Notes under the pieces: generated by a model
Databases searched by the model: none
What the model saw: the letters and a program-made list of their open reading frames with translations, nothing else
What the model was told of the DNA's origin: nothing
Translations under genes and position numbers: made by a program
NCBI GenBank assembly: GCA_910584205.1
Contig: CAJUAA010000037.1
Location: 1 to 42,446 of the forward strand
Direction: 5' to 3'
DNA from: an uncultured Lachnospiraceae bacterium
Lineage (GTDB): Bacteria > Bacillota > Clostridia > Lachnospirales > Lachnospiraceae
DNA: 42,446 nt
Shown: positions 32,986-40,164 of the stretch, piece after piece
How the letters are laid out: every line of letters begins with the position of its first letter
Numbering within the stretch: position 1 is the stretch's first letter

Positions 32986-34157
32986 ATTACGCAGAGGAAT
33001 CACTGAGGCTTCACGGGGAGTGGAAGGGCAAGATCGAGGTGACGGCCACGGTGCCGGTCAGCTCCAAAGACGATCTGTCGCTGGCGTATACGCCGGGGGT
33101 GGCGCAGCCTTGCCTGGAGATCCAGAAAGACCCGGAAAAGAGCTACGAGCTGACCCGGCGCCACAATATGTGCCTGGTGGTCACGGACGGTTCGGCGGTG
33201 CTGGGCCTTGGAAATATCGGCCCTGAGGCGGGGATGCCCGTCATGGAAGGAAAATGCGTGCTGTTCAAGGCGTTCGGCGGCGTGGACGCATTTCCCATGT
33301 GCATCAAAAGCCAGGATGTGGATACCATCGTGGAGACCATCTACCAGGTGTCCGGCAGCTTCGGAGGGGTGAATCTGGAGGACATCTCCGCGCCCCGCTG
33401 CTTTGAGATCGAGAAAAGGCTCAAGGAGAGATGCGACATCCCCATCTTCCACGACGACCAGCACGGTACGGCGGTCATCACGCTGGCGGGCCTTATGAAC
33501 GCGCTGAAGGTCGTGGGGAAGAAGATGGAAGAGGTGCGCGTGGTCATGAACGGCGCCGGGGCGGCGGCCATCGCCATCGCCCGGCTGCTGCTGTCAAACG
33601 GCGTCCGGGACCTTACCCTCTGCGACCGGAACGGAGCCATCTACGAAGGACGTGAAAAAGGGATGAATCCGGTCAAGGAAGAGATGTCCCGGGTCACCAA
33701 CCGGGAGAAACGGGCCGGAAGCCTGGCGGATGTGCTGAAGGGAGCGGATGTGTTCATCGGTGTGAGCGCGCCGGGGGCCGTCACAACGGAGATGGTGCGG
33801 ACCATGAACAGGGACGCGGTACTGTTTGCCTGCGCCAATCCCACGCCGGAGATCTTTCCGGACGACGCGAAGGCGGGCGGCGCGGCGGTGGTGTCCACAG
33901 GCCGGAGCGATTTCCCCAATCAGATCAATAACGTACTGGCATTTCCGGGTATCTTCCGGGGTGCCTTCGACGTAAGAGCCAGGGACATCAACGACGCCAT
34001 GAAGATTGCGGCGGCGAAAGCGCTGGCAGGGCTGATCAGCGAGGAAGAGCTGAACGCGGAGTATATCATTCCCGCGGCCTTTGACAGGCGGGTGGGCCCG
34101 GCGGTGGCAAAAGCCGTGGCGGAAGCGGCCAGAGAGAGCGGCGCGGCACGGCTGTGA
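32982..34157 (+). CDS. NAD(P)-dependent malic enzyme
   Basis: Oxidative decarboxylation of malate to pyruvate and CO2. 391 residues, the short bacterial form. Catalytic Y36 (AYTPGVAQPC) and K91 (EGKCVLFK), metal ligands E133, D134 and D158 (LED, FHDDQHGT), nucleotide fold GAGAAA at 191-196. Last gene of the importer-2 operon, overlapping the cyclase gene (ATGA). Its place here, not in a central-metabolism cluster, suggests that malate or a malate-like acid is an intermediate or product of the imported compound. Confidence 0.95.
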   Translation: MNYAEESLRLHGEWKGKIEVTATVPVSSKDDLSLAYTPGVAQPCLEIQKDPEKSYELTRRHNMCLVVTDGSAVLGLGNIGPEAGMPVMEGKCVLFKAFGGVDAFPMCIKSQDVDTIVETIYQVSGSFGGVNLEDISAPRCFEIEKRLKERCDIPIFHDDQHGTAVITLAGLMNALKVVGKKMEEVRVVMNGAGAAAIAIARLLLSNGVRDLTLCDRNGAIYEGREKGMNPVKEEMSRVTNREKRAGSLADVLKGADVFIGVSAPGAVTTEMVRTMNRDAVLFACANPTPEIFPDDAKAGGAAVVSTGRSDFPNQINNVLAFPGIFRGAFDVRARDINDAMKIAAAKALAGLISEEELNAEYIIPAAFDRRVGPAVAKAVAEAARESGAARL

Positions 34158-34215
34158 TATTTTTAACAATGTTTTGAACAGGAAAAGTCTGTCAGGAAAA
34201 GTTTGGCAGAAGCGA

Positions 34216-34253
34216 GGCCAGGGGCATCGGGATACCGGTTCCCCTGGCCCTTT
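34216..34253 (+). terminator. Strong terminator after the malic enzyme operon
   Basis: GGCCAGGGG pairs with CCCCTGGCC (9 bp), with an inner CGG/CCG, followed by CTTTT. A second 12-bp inverted repeat, TTTTGTGCGCCC (34251-34262) and GGGCGCACAAAA (34277-34288), directly follows and could act as a back-up. Confidence 0.8.
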
Positions 34254-34313
34254 TGTGCGCCCGGCGCGGACAAAAAGGGCGCACAAAAAACATCCGCATA
34301 TTTTATTTTCCCT

Positions 34314-34340
34314 TGCAACATTTTCACGGTTGTGCGACTC
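34314..34340 (+). promoter_or_regulatory. ECF-type autoregulatory promoter candidate
   Basis: TGCAAC (34314-34319) with a following ATTTT, 15 nt, then CGACTC (34335-34340). The AAC-type -35 and CGAC/CGTC-type -10 are the usual layout of ECF sigma promoters, and it lies about 55 bp upstream of an ECF sigma gene. A vegetative reading (TTGCAA with GTATAA) is poorly spaced. Confidence 0.5.
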
Positions 34341-34394
34341 TGTATAAGTAAGAGGCGTTTAAGGAGGACAAAGGCCCGGAGCGAGGTGGAAGGA

Positions 34395-34925
34395 ATGGAA
34401 CGATTTATGGAGCTGTACGAGACGGTATACAGGGATATGTACCGTCTGGCTTACTATTATATGGGAAACGGGGAGGACGCGGAGGATGCGGTGCAGGACG
34501 CGGCGCTGTCCGCCTGCGAGCATTTCGGGGCGCTGAAAAAGGAAGAGTCCTTCCGCCCCTGGATCTTCCGGATTCTGGTCAACCGCTGCAGGAAAAACCT
34601 GCGGAAACGGGGGCGGAAAGAGGTGGTTTTGGAGGATCCCCAGGAGGCGTATGAGCCGGGGCCGGGTTCCCGGACGGAGGTGCTGGAGCTTCTGGGAACG
34701 CTGAGCGAGGAGGAACGGCTGATTGTGACGCTGGCCGTATTCGGCGGCTACAAAGGGCAGGAGATCGCCCATATGCTGAAACGCAACTACAGTACGGTCC
34801 GGACCAAGTACCGGAGAGCCCTGAAGAAGCTGGAGCAGGAGCTTACAGGAAAAGAGGGCGTGACGTCCGGCAGAAAGAGCGCGCGGTCCGCGGGCCGGAA
34901 AGGGAAGGAGGAGCTGCAGGAATGA
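34395..34925 (+). CDS. ECF RNA polymerase sigma factor
   Basis: Extracytoplasmic-function sigma-70 factor, 176 residues. Region 2 at about 5-65 (YETVYRDMYRLAYYYMGNGEDAEDAVQDAAL, FRPWIFRILVNRCRK), region 4 at about 95-150 (LSEEERLIVTLAVFGGYKGQEIAHMLKRNYSTVRTKYRRALKKL). A basic tail follows. ATG 34395 is preceded by GGTGGAAGGA; a stronger AAGGAGG at 34361 has no start at proper distance. An in-frame GTG at 34386 is the alternative. It overlaps the beta-propeller gene by 4 bp, so that protein is the likely regulator of this sigma factor. Confidence 0.93.
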   Translation: MERFMELYETVYRDMYRLAYYYMGNGEDAEDAVQDAALSACEHFGALKKEESFRPWIFRILVNRCRKNLRKRGRKEVVLEDPQEAYEPGPGSRTEVLELLGTLSEEERLIVTLAVFGGYKGQEIAHMLKRNYSTVRTKYRRALKKLEQELTGKEGVTSGRKSARSAGRKGKEELQE

Positions 34926-37042
34926 GTCAGAGAAAAGAGATGGAAAAACTGCTTCGGGAAAAGGGAGAGGGGCTTTTGATCCCCCGGGGACTGGAGCCGG
35001 AGCAGATGAAAAAGACGCTGGAAGAGCGGGTAGAAGTACGGAAACAGAAACGCCGGGCCCGCAGAAAACGCCTGTATCCGGCTGTTGCTGCAGCCGCCGT
35101 TTTCTGCCTGATGGCGGGCGCCATGCTGCGTGGCCGCCTGCCGGAGACCGCCGGGCCGGGAACGGAGCTGGCACAGTCCGAAGGCGGGAAGGGAAGGGCC
35201 GTGCAGCCGGCGGCCGTTCCGGAAGAAGAGCAGGAGCTTCTGGAGCCCTCGGGCATGAGCTATGAGGAAATCTACGCCTGTCTGTCCGCCGGCTGGCAGA
35301 GCCAGGCATCCAGAATGACCACAGGGGCTCCGAAGGCGGAAGCGGCGGAGATGGAGGACAGCGCCTTTGCCGCGGTGGCGGATCTGGAGCAGAAGCAGGC
35401 GGAAAACAATACGGCGTACGGCCGGACCAACGTGCAGACCGAACAGGTGGACGAGACGGACCGGATTAAGAACGACGGCAGATATCTGTATCAGATTGCC
35501 CGGAAACCGGAAGGGGAAGGAAGCGGCCGGGAACAGGTGGGAATCCAGATTCTGGATACGGAAGGGGGACTGAAGGAGACTGCGTTTCTGACAGGCTTTG
35601 AGAATCTGGAGGAATTTTACCTGTGGAACGACCTGATTATCGCCATCGAAAATAAATACTATGATACCGGCGTCCGTAATCTGTCCTCGAAGAAGGGGGC
35701 CATGGAGGATGGGCTGGTCTGCGGTGTCGGCGGCGGAGAACGGGGCTATCACGAGATCACCGTCTATGAGGCGGCGGACAAAAGCCATCCCAGGAAGCTG
35801 AAGACGTTCACCCTTCAGGGCATCTGCATGACCTCCCGGGTGGCAGACGGATATTTCTACGGCATCAGCTGTTTTGCGGCGGACCCGGGAGAGGGAGAGA
35901 GCGACTACGACGCCTATATCCCGTCTCTGGAAGGAAAGAGGCTGGAGCCGGACCAGATCTACTGTCCGCCGGACGCGGACAGTACGGATTATCTGGTGCT
36001 GGTATCCATCGACCTGTCCGACCCGACCTCCTTTGCGGACAGCCGGGCGGTGCTGGGCGGATCAGACCTGTGTTATGTGAGCCGCAAAAATATCTATATG
36101 GCGTGGAACGAGTCGGTCTATCAGACCGAGCCCCGGACCGAGGGGAAGGTACAGGATCGGACCAGGATACTCCGGTTTTCCTACGGGAAAGGGAAATTTT
36201 ACGGCCAGGCGTCGGGGGAGATTCCTGGAAGGCTGGAGGGGAGTTTCTCTCTGGATGAATACGACGGGCATCTGCGGGCGGTGACGACGGTGAAGGAGTA
36301 TCAGGCCAGGAAGGTTACGGACGACCGGACCGGGGAGACGCTGGGGTACGACTATGTGGAAGAGAAAGAGAGCAACGCCCTGTATGTGCTGGGGCTGGAT
36401 CTCACGGTCAAAGGGAAGATCGAGGGGCTGGCAGAAAACGAATTCATCCGTTCCGCCCGTTTTCAGGGGGAGACCGGATATTTCGTCACCTTCCGTCAGA
36501 CGGATCCCCTCTTTGCGGCGGATCTGTCCGATCCGGAGCATCCAGAGATCCTGGGAGAGCTGAAGGTCAGCGGCTTTTCCGAATACCTGCATGTGTACGG
36601 AGAAGATCTGCTTCTGGGAATCGGCATGGAGGCGGACGAAGAGACCGGCGTGGAGGAAGGAATGAAGCTGTCCATGTTTGACGTGTCGGACCCGGCGGAC
36701 CCGAAGGAAGTGACCCGGCTGCTTCTGAAGGACTACAATTACAGCGAAGCGCTCTATGACCACCGGGCGGTCCTGATCGACCCGGCGGAAAACATTCTGG
36801 GCTTCGAGGCGGAGGGAAGCCGGAAAGGCGAATACCGGAAGCACTATCTGTTCTTTTCCTATGAAGACGGCTCGTTCGTACAGACGCTGAAGGCGGACAC
36901 CGGACAGAAAGAGGGGGCGGAATACCGGGGGTATTACCGGTCCCGGGGAACGTTCATCGGGGACACCTGCTACCTGCTTCTGGAAAACGGCGGCGCGCAG
37001 GCCTACAGCCGCGCTACGGGAGAGCTCCTTTCGGAGCTCTGA
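34922..37042 (+). CDS. Membrane-anchored beta-propeller protein, probable anti-sigma partner
   Basis: 706 residues. Cytoplasmic N-terminus 1-50 (charged, LIPRGLEPEQMKKTLEE), one membrane helix about 52-69 (LYPAVAAAAVFCLMAGAML), an acidic linker, then a large extracytoplasmic beta-propeller domain (PF09826 type) opening with TNVQTEQVDETDRIKNDGRY near 160-180. Single-pass topology and tight overlap with the ECF sigma gene suggest that the N-terminus binds the sigma factor while the propeller senses an outside signal. This is inference: no zinc HxxxCxxC anti-sigma motif is present. The last codons form a perfect AGAGCTCC-tttc-GGAGCTCT hairpin (37021-37040) without a U-run. Confidence 0.8.
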   Translation: MSQRKEMEKLLREKGEGLLIPRGLEPEQMKKTLEERVEVRKQKRRARRKRLYPAVAAAAVFCLMAGAMLRGRLPETAGPGTELAQSEGGKGRAVQPAAVPEEEQELLEPSGMSYEEIYACLSAGWQSQASRMTTGAPKAEAAEMEDSAFAAVADLEQKQAENNTAYGRTNVQTEQVDETDRIKNDGRYLYQIARKPEGEGSGREQVGIQILDTEGGLKETAFLTGFENLEEFYLWNDLIIAIENKYYDTGVRNLSSKKGAMEDGLVCGVGGGERGYHEITVYEAADKSHPRKLKTFTLQGICMTSRVADGYFYGISCFAADPGEGESDYDAYIPSLEGKRLEPDQIYCPPDADSTDYLVLVSIDLSDPTSFADSRAVLGGSDLCYVSRKNIYMAWNESVYQTEPRTEGKVQDRTRILRFSYGKGKFYGQASGEIPGRLEGSFSLDEYDGHLRAVTTVKEYQARKVTDDRTGETLGYDYVEEKESNALYVLGLDLTVKGKIEGLAENEFIRSARFQGETGYFVTFRQTDPLFAADLSDPEHPEILGELKVSGFSEYLHVYGEDLLLGIGMEADEETGVEEGMKLSMFDVSDPADPKEVTRLLLKDYNYSEALYDHRAVLIDPAENILGFEAEGSRKGEYRKHYLFFSYEDGSFVQTLKADTGQKEGAEYRGYYRSRGTFIGDTCYLLLENGGAQAYSRATGELLSEL

Positions 37043-37089
37043 CCCGCCGAATATCCAGTAATTCCATAAACAAACCGCCTGCCCTTCTG

Positions 37090-37098
37090 TGTTACAAT
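37090..37098 (+). promoter_or_regulatory. Extended -10 promoter upstream of small ORF
   Basis: TGTTACAAT (TGn plus TACAAT) about 50 bp before the small gene at 37148. No good -35 seen. Confidence 0.45.
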
Positions 37099-37147
37099 GA
37101 CTATAGCTGTTTGGAACATGCTTACCCATAAGAAGGAGGAGAAAGTG

Positions 37148-37504
37148 ATGATGCAGAAAGCAGAAAAAAACGAGGAGATCGAGAAGGTCAGCGGTGTGTT
37201 TCAGGATTACATACAGGACAGTTCCCGCCTGGAGTGGCTCTGGTCGGAGAAGCTGGGATATGTTCTGCTGCAGATCCATGGAAAAACGCGGGATATGGAA
37301 GAGGGCCTTGTGATCCGCAGGGCGGACAGGCTGTGCGGGATCCTGGCCGGCGAGATCGCGCAGGAGGTGCTGGACGGGACGGGAAAAGAACATGATCCAT
37401 ACGGAGCGGACCCGGAGGAGCGCGCGCAGATCCGGGAACGGCTCCGCCCTTGGAGAGAACAGCTTCCGGAATACCGGGATATTTTTGACGGGCTGACCGA
37501 ATAA
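37148..37504 (+). CDS. Small protein of unknown function
   Basis: 118 residues, not recognised. Soluble, charged and mostly helical in appearance; no signal peptide or membrane segment. Segments such as EWLWSEKLGYVLLQI and a C-terminal PWREQLPEYRDIF are Trp/Tyr-rich. AAGGAGGAG ends 6 nt before ATG 37148, which decides the start over the upstream ATG at 37097. It has its own promoter candidate and sits between the sigma/propeller pair and a PucR-type regulator. The good ribosome site and coding-like composition support a real gene. Confidence 0.65.
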   Translation: MMQKAEKNEEIEKVSGVFQDYIQDSSRLEWLWSEKLGYVLLQIHGKTRDMEEGLVIRRADRLCGILAGEIAQEVLDGTGKEHDPYGADPEERAQIRERLRPWREQLPEYRDIFDGLTE

Positions 37505-37549
37505 ATTTCTTTTTTGCGGAGGATTTTGCGGCGGTGCGTTGTACCTGCA

Positions 37550-37578
37550 TTGACATCTGCTTTTTTTGCAGATATACT
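37550..37578 (+). promoter_or_regulatory. Vegetative promoter with a palindrome in its spacer
   Basis: TTGACA (37550-37555), 17 nt, TATACT (37573-37578). The spacer holds ATCTGC (37555-37560), seven Ts and GCAGAT (37568-37573), a perfect inverted repeat touching both hexamers. This is an ideal place for repression, perhaps by the PucR-type protein it drives. Confidence 0.75.
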
Positions 37579-37609
37579 GTTTATATATGCAGAAAGAGGA
37601 GGTTTTTGT

Positions 37610-38692
37610 ATGGTATCCAATCGATTGCTTCAGGAATGTCTGGAGGATTTTTCCAATATTATGCGTTTGTCCATGGCCCTGTATGACAGGAACCGGACCT
37701 GTGTGGCGGGAGAGGAGGATTCCCTGCCGGAGGAAGAGGTGTTTGACATTTTCTGCGAGTCCCCTGCGGATATGCAGGCGCTGGGAAGCCGCTATCTGTT
37801 CAAGGTGGGAGAAGACGATATGGGGTATGTGCTGTCGGTCAGCGGAGGTTCCAAAGACGCGTATCCCATGGGCCAGCTGGCGGTGTGCCAGCTGGAGCGG
37901 ATTCTGGAGATGGGTTACAGCAGGGAGGACCGGAATCAGTTTATTCACAACCTGCTGCTGGACAACCTGCTTCCGGTGGACATCGCCACCTACGCCAAGC
38001 AGATGCACCTGGGGCCGGACTGCCGGTGGGCGGTGCTTCTGGTGGAGGGAATGGGATGCGACGCCTATGATATTCAGATGATTCTGAAAAATATCATGCC
38101 CAACCGGACCGGGGATTTTATCACGCCCATGGAAGAGGACTGCGTGGTGGTGGTGCGCCGGCTGGAAGACCGGGAGGGGCAGAAGGAGATCGAGGAGCTG
38201 GCCCATGTCCTGTCCGATACGGTCAGCTCGGAGACGCTCTGCAGAGTCCGCACCGCCTGCGGGACGATCGCCCATTCGCTCAGAGAGGTGTCGCGCTCTT
38301 ATAAGGAAGCGAAGATGTCGCTGGAGGTGGCGGAGATCTTCTATACGTCCAAAACGGTCATTACCTACGAGGAACTGGGCATCGGCCGCCTGATCTACCA
38401 GCTTCCGACGCCGCTGTGCGAGATGTTTTTAAAGGAAGTGTTCGGAGACTATGATCCGGGCAATCTGGATGACGAGATTCTGGCGACGGTCTACCAGTTC
38501 ATGGAGAACAGCCTGAACCTGTCGGAGACGAGCCGGCAGCTGTTCGTGCACCGGAACACTCTGGTGTACCGTCTGGAGAAGCTGCAGAAGACCATCGGCC
38601 TGGACATCCGGAATTTTGAGGAGGCCATGACCTTCAAGATCGCCATGATGGTTTCCGATTATATGAGGTATCTGGAAAAGAGACAGAGGTGA
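37610..38692 (+). CDS. PucR/CdaR-type transcriptional regulator
   Basis: 360 residues. The C-terminal HTH_30 domain typical of PucR and CdaR (sugar diacid regulator) is at about 301-350 (NLSETSRQLFVHRNTLVYRLEKL). A GGDEF-like middle domain ends with SYKEAKMSLEVAE at 230-242. The N-terminal 100 residues are not clearly the sugar-diacid domain. GAGGAGG lies 7 nt before ATG 37610; the frame is open to 37514 but the promoter lies inside that extension, so it is not translated. Target genes are unknown; a palindrome in its own promoter suggests autoregulation. Confidence 0.88.
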   Translation: MVSNRLLQECLEDFSNIMRLSMALYDRNRTCVAGEEDSLPEEEVFDIFCESPADMQALGSRYLFKVGEDDMGYVLSVSGGSKDAYPMGQLAVCQLERILEMGYSREDRNQFIHNLLLDNLLPVDIATYAKQMHLGPDCRWAVLLVEGMGCDAYDIQMILKNIMPNRTGDFITPMEEDCVVVVRRLEDREGQKEIEELAHVLSDTVSSETLCRVRTACGTIAHSLREVSRSYKEAKMSLEVAEIFYTSKTVITYEELGIGRLIYQLPTPLCEMFLKEVFGDYDPGNLDDEILATVYQFMENSLNLSETSRQLFVHRNTLVYRLEKLQKTIGLDIRNFEEAMTFKIAMMVSDYMRYLEKRQR

Positions 38693-38699
38693 CATCCTC

Positions 38700-40148
38700 A
38701 TGGCGAAAGAGAAGGAAAAGAAGAAGGCGTATCTTGCCATGGCGGCTGCCTTTGCCTGCGTTCTGTCGGCCGGCCTGCTGCTTTTGCTGGCGGCGCTTCT
38801 TCTATTCGGAGGAAACAAGGACCAGGAGGCGCTGACGGCGGATTCAGAAGGGGCTTCCGTCCGGGACGAAGGCCTGCCGGAAGACGGGGAAGAGGATCCC
38901 CAGGCGGATCTGGAGCCGGAGGAGGAAGGCGTCAGCACGGAGCTTTTGAAGCCGAAGGAAGTGGAAGGAGAGACGGATGACATCACCCTGGGGGTGGACG
39001 TGTCGAAGTTTCAGGAAACCATTGACTGGGAGCAGGTGGCGGCCGCCGGGGTGGATTTCGCCATGGTCCGCACAGGCTACCGCAAATCCGTGGCGGGAGA
39101 GATCGTGGAGGACGAGTGCGCCCGCTACAATCTGCAGGAGGCCGCAGAACACGGCGTCCGGCTGGGTGCGTATTTTTTCTCCACGGCGGTCAGCGAGGCG
39201 GAGGCTCTGGAGGAGGCCGACTGGGTATGTGAATTTCTGAAGGGATATCCCATTACCTATCCGGTGGTCTACAACTGCGAGGGTTTTCAGGACGAGACCA
39301 GCAGACAGTACGGGATGACCGTGGAGGAACGGTCCGCCCTGGCGCAGGTGTTTCTGAACCGGGTGGAGGAGGCGGGTTATACGGGCATGTTTTACGCGGC
39401 CAGAAGCGAGCTTCAGGACAGCCTGTTCTGGGATACGGAGGCGCTGGAGCAGAGATACCGGATCTGGGTGGCGCAGTATCTGGATCAGGTGTATCCGGAC
39501 ATTGACGGCCCGGAATATGACGGCAGCTTTGCCATGTGGCAGTATACGGATCAGGGGACGGTGCCGGGAATCCGGACCGTGGTGGACCTGAACGTGGCGT
39601 ATTTCGGCTATGAAGAGACCGCCCGGGCGCTGGAGGAAGGTGCAGCGGGACAGGTGGAGGCGGACCCGGAGGTGGGAGTCATCTTTACGGAGGTCAGCGA
39701 GCAGGTGACGTCCAAGGATGTGACGAATCTCCGCAGCACCATGGAGCAGGGAGATGACGGCAATGTGACGGCGCAGCTTCGGAACGGAGAGGCCTGCACC
39801 CGTACGGGCGTGGGCAACAACGGCTGGTCCCGGGTGGAATATGACGGCCAGGTGCTTTACGCCGTGTCCGGTTATCTGACCACGGACTTAAGTTATGTGA
39901 CGCCGGCGTCGGAGCCGGACGACGGATTCAAGACGCAGTTTACGGCTGTGACGGAAAACGTCACGGCGAAGGATGTGACCAATCTGAGGAACCGCCCCAG
40001 CGTGGAAGCGCCTTCGGAGGTCATCGTCCAGCTGAACCACGGGGAAGTGATCGTCCGCACAGGCGTGTCGGAGCCGGGCTGGTCCAGAGTGGAGTACAAC
40101 GGACAGATGCTGTACTGTATCAGCAGCTATCTGGAAGTGGTGGAATAA
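38700..40148 (+). CDS. Membrane-anchored GH25 lysozyme-like protein with two SH3 repeats
   Basis: 482 residues. Membrane anchor about 11-36, acidic linker to about 93, GH25 muramidase domain about 96-310 (GVDVSKFQ, MVRTGYR, YPVVYNCEGF, WVAQY, MWQYT), then two bacterial SH3 repeats at about 325-395 and 408-480 (both with KDVTNLR and GWSRVEY). GH25 enzymes cut the glycan of peptidoglycan with a D-x-E pair; here the first residue is N192 (N-C-E) while D100 and E194 are kept, so activity may be reduced. It starts 7 bp after the PucR-type gene, in the same direction. Confidence 0.9.
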   Translation: MAKEKEKKKAYLAMAAAFACVLSAGLLLLLAALLLFGGNKDQEALTADSEGASVRDEGLPEDGEEDPQADLEPEEEGVSTELLKPKEVEGETDDITLGVDVSKFQETIDWEQVAAAGVDFAMVRTGYRKSVAGEIVEDECARYNLQEAAEHGVRLGAYFFSTAVSEAEALEEADWVCEFLKGYPITYPVVYNCEGFQDETSRQYGMTVEERSALAQVFLNRVEEAGYTGMFYAARSELQDSLFWDTEALEQRYRIWVAQYLDQVYPDIDGPEYDGSFAMWQYTDQGTVPGIRTVVDLNVAYFGYEETARALEEGAAGQVEADPEVGVIFTEVSEQVTSKDVTNLRSTMEQGDDGNVTAQLRNGEACTRTGVGNNGWSRVEYDGQVLYAVSGYLTTDLSYVTPASEPDDGFKTQFTAVTENVTAKDVTNLRNRPSVEAPSEVIVQLNHGEVIVRTGVSEPGWSRVEYNGQMLYCISSYLEVVE

Positions 40149-40164
40149 GGAGAGGACAGAGGGC

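Noticed and set aside
31396..33003. 535-codon open frame on the minus strand
   Set aside because: Antisense to a permease and a cyclase with good motifs; composition is shadow-like and there is no start signal.
37021..37040. AGAGCTCC/GGAGCTCT hairpin as terminator
   Set aside because: It overlaps the last codons of the beta-propeller gene and no T-run follows.
36062..38275. 737-codon open frame on the minus strand
   Set aside because: It is antisense to the beta-propeller, small and PucR-type genes, and crosses a promoter and ribosome sites. Its His/Arg/Leu-rich composition is typical of GC-rich antisense frames.
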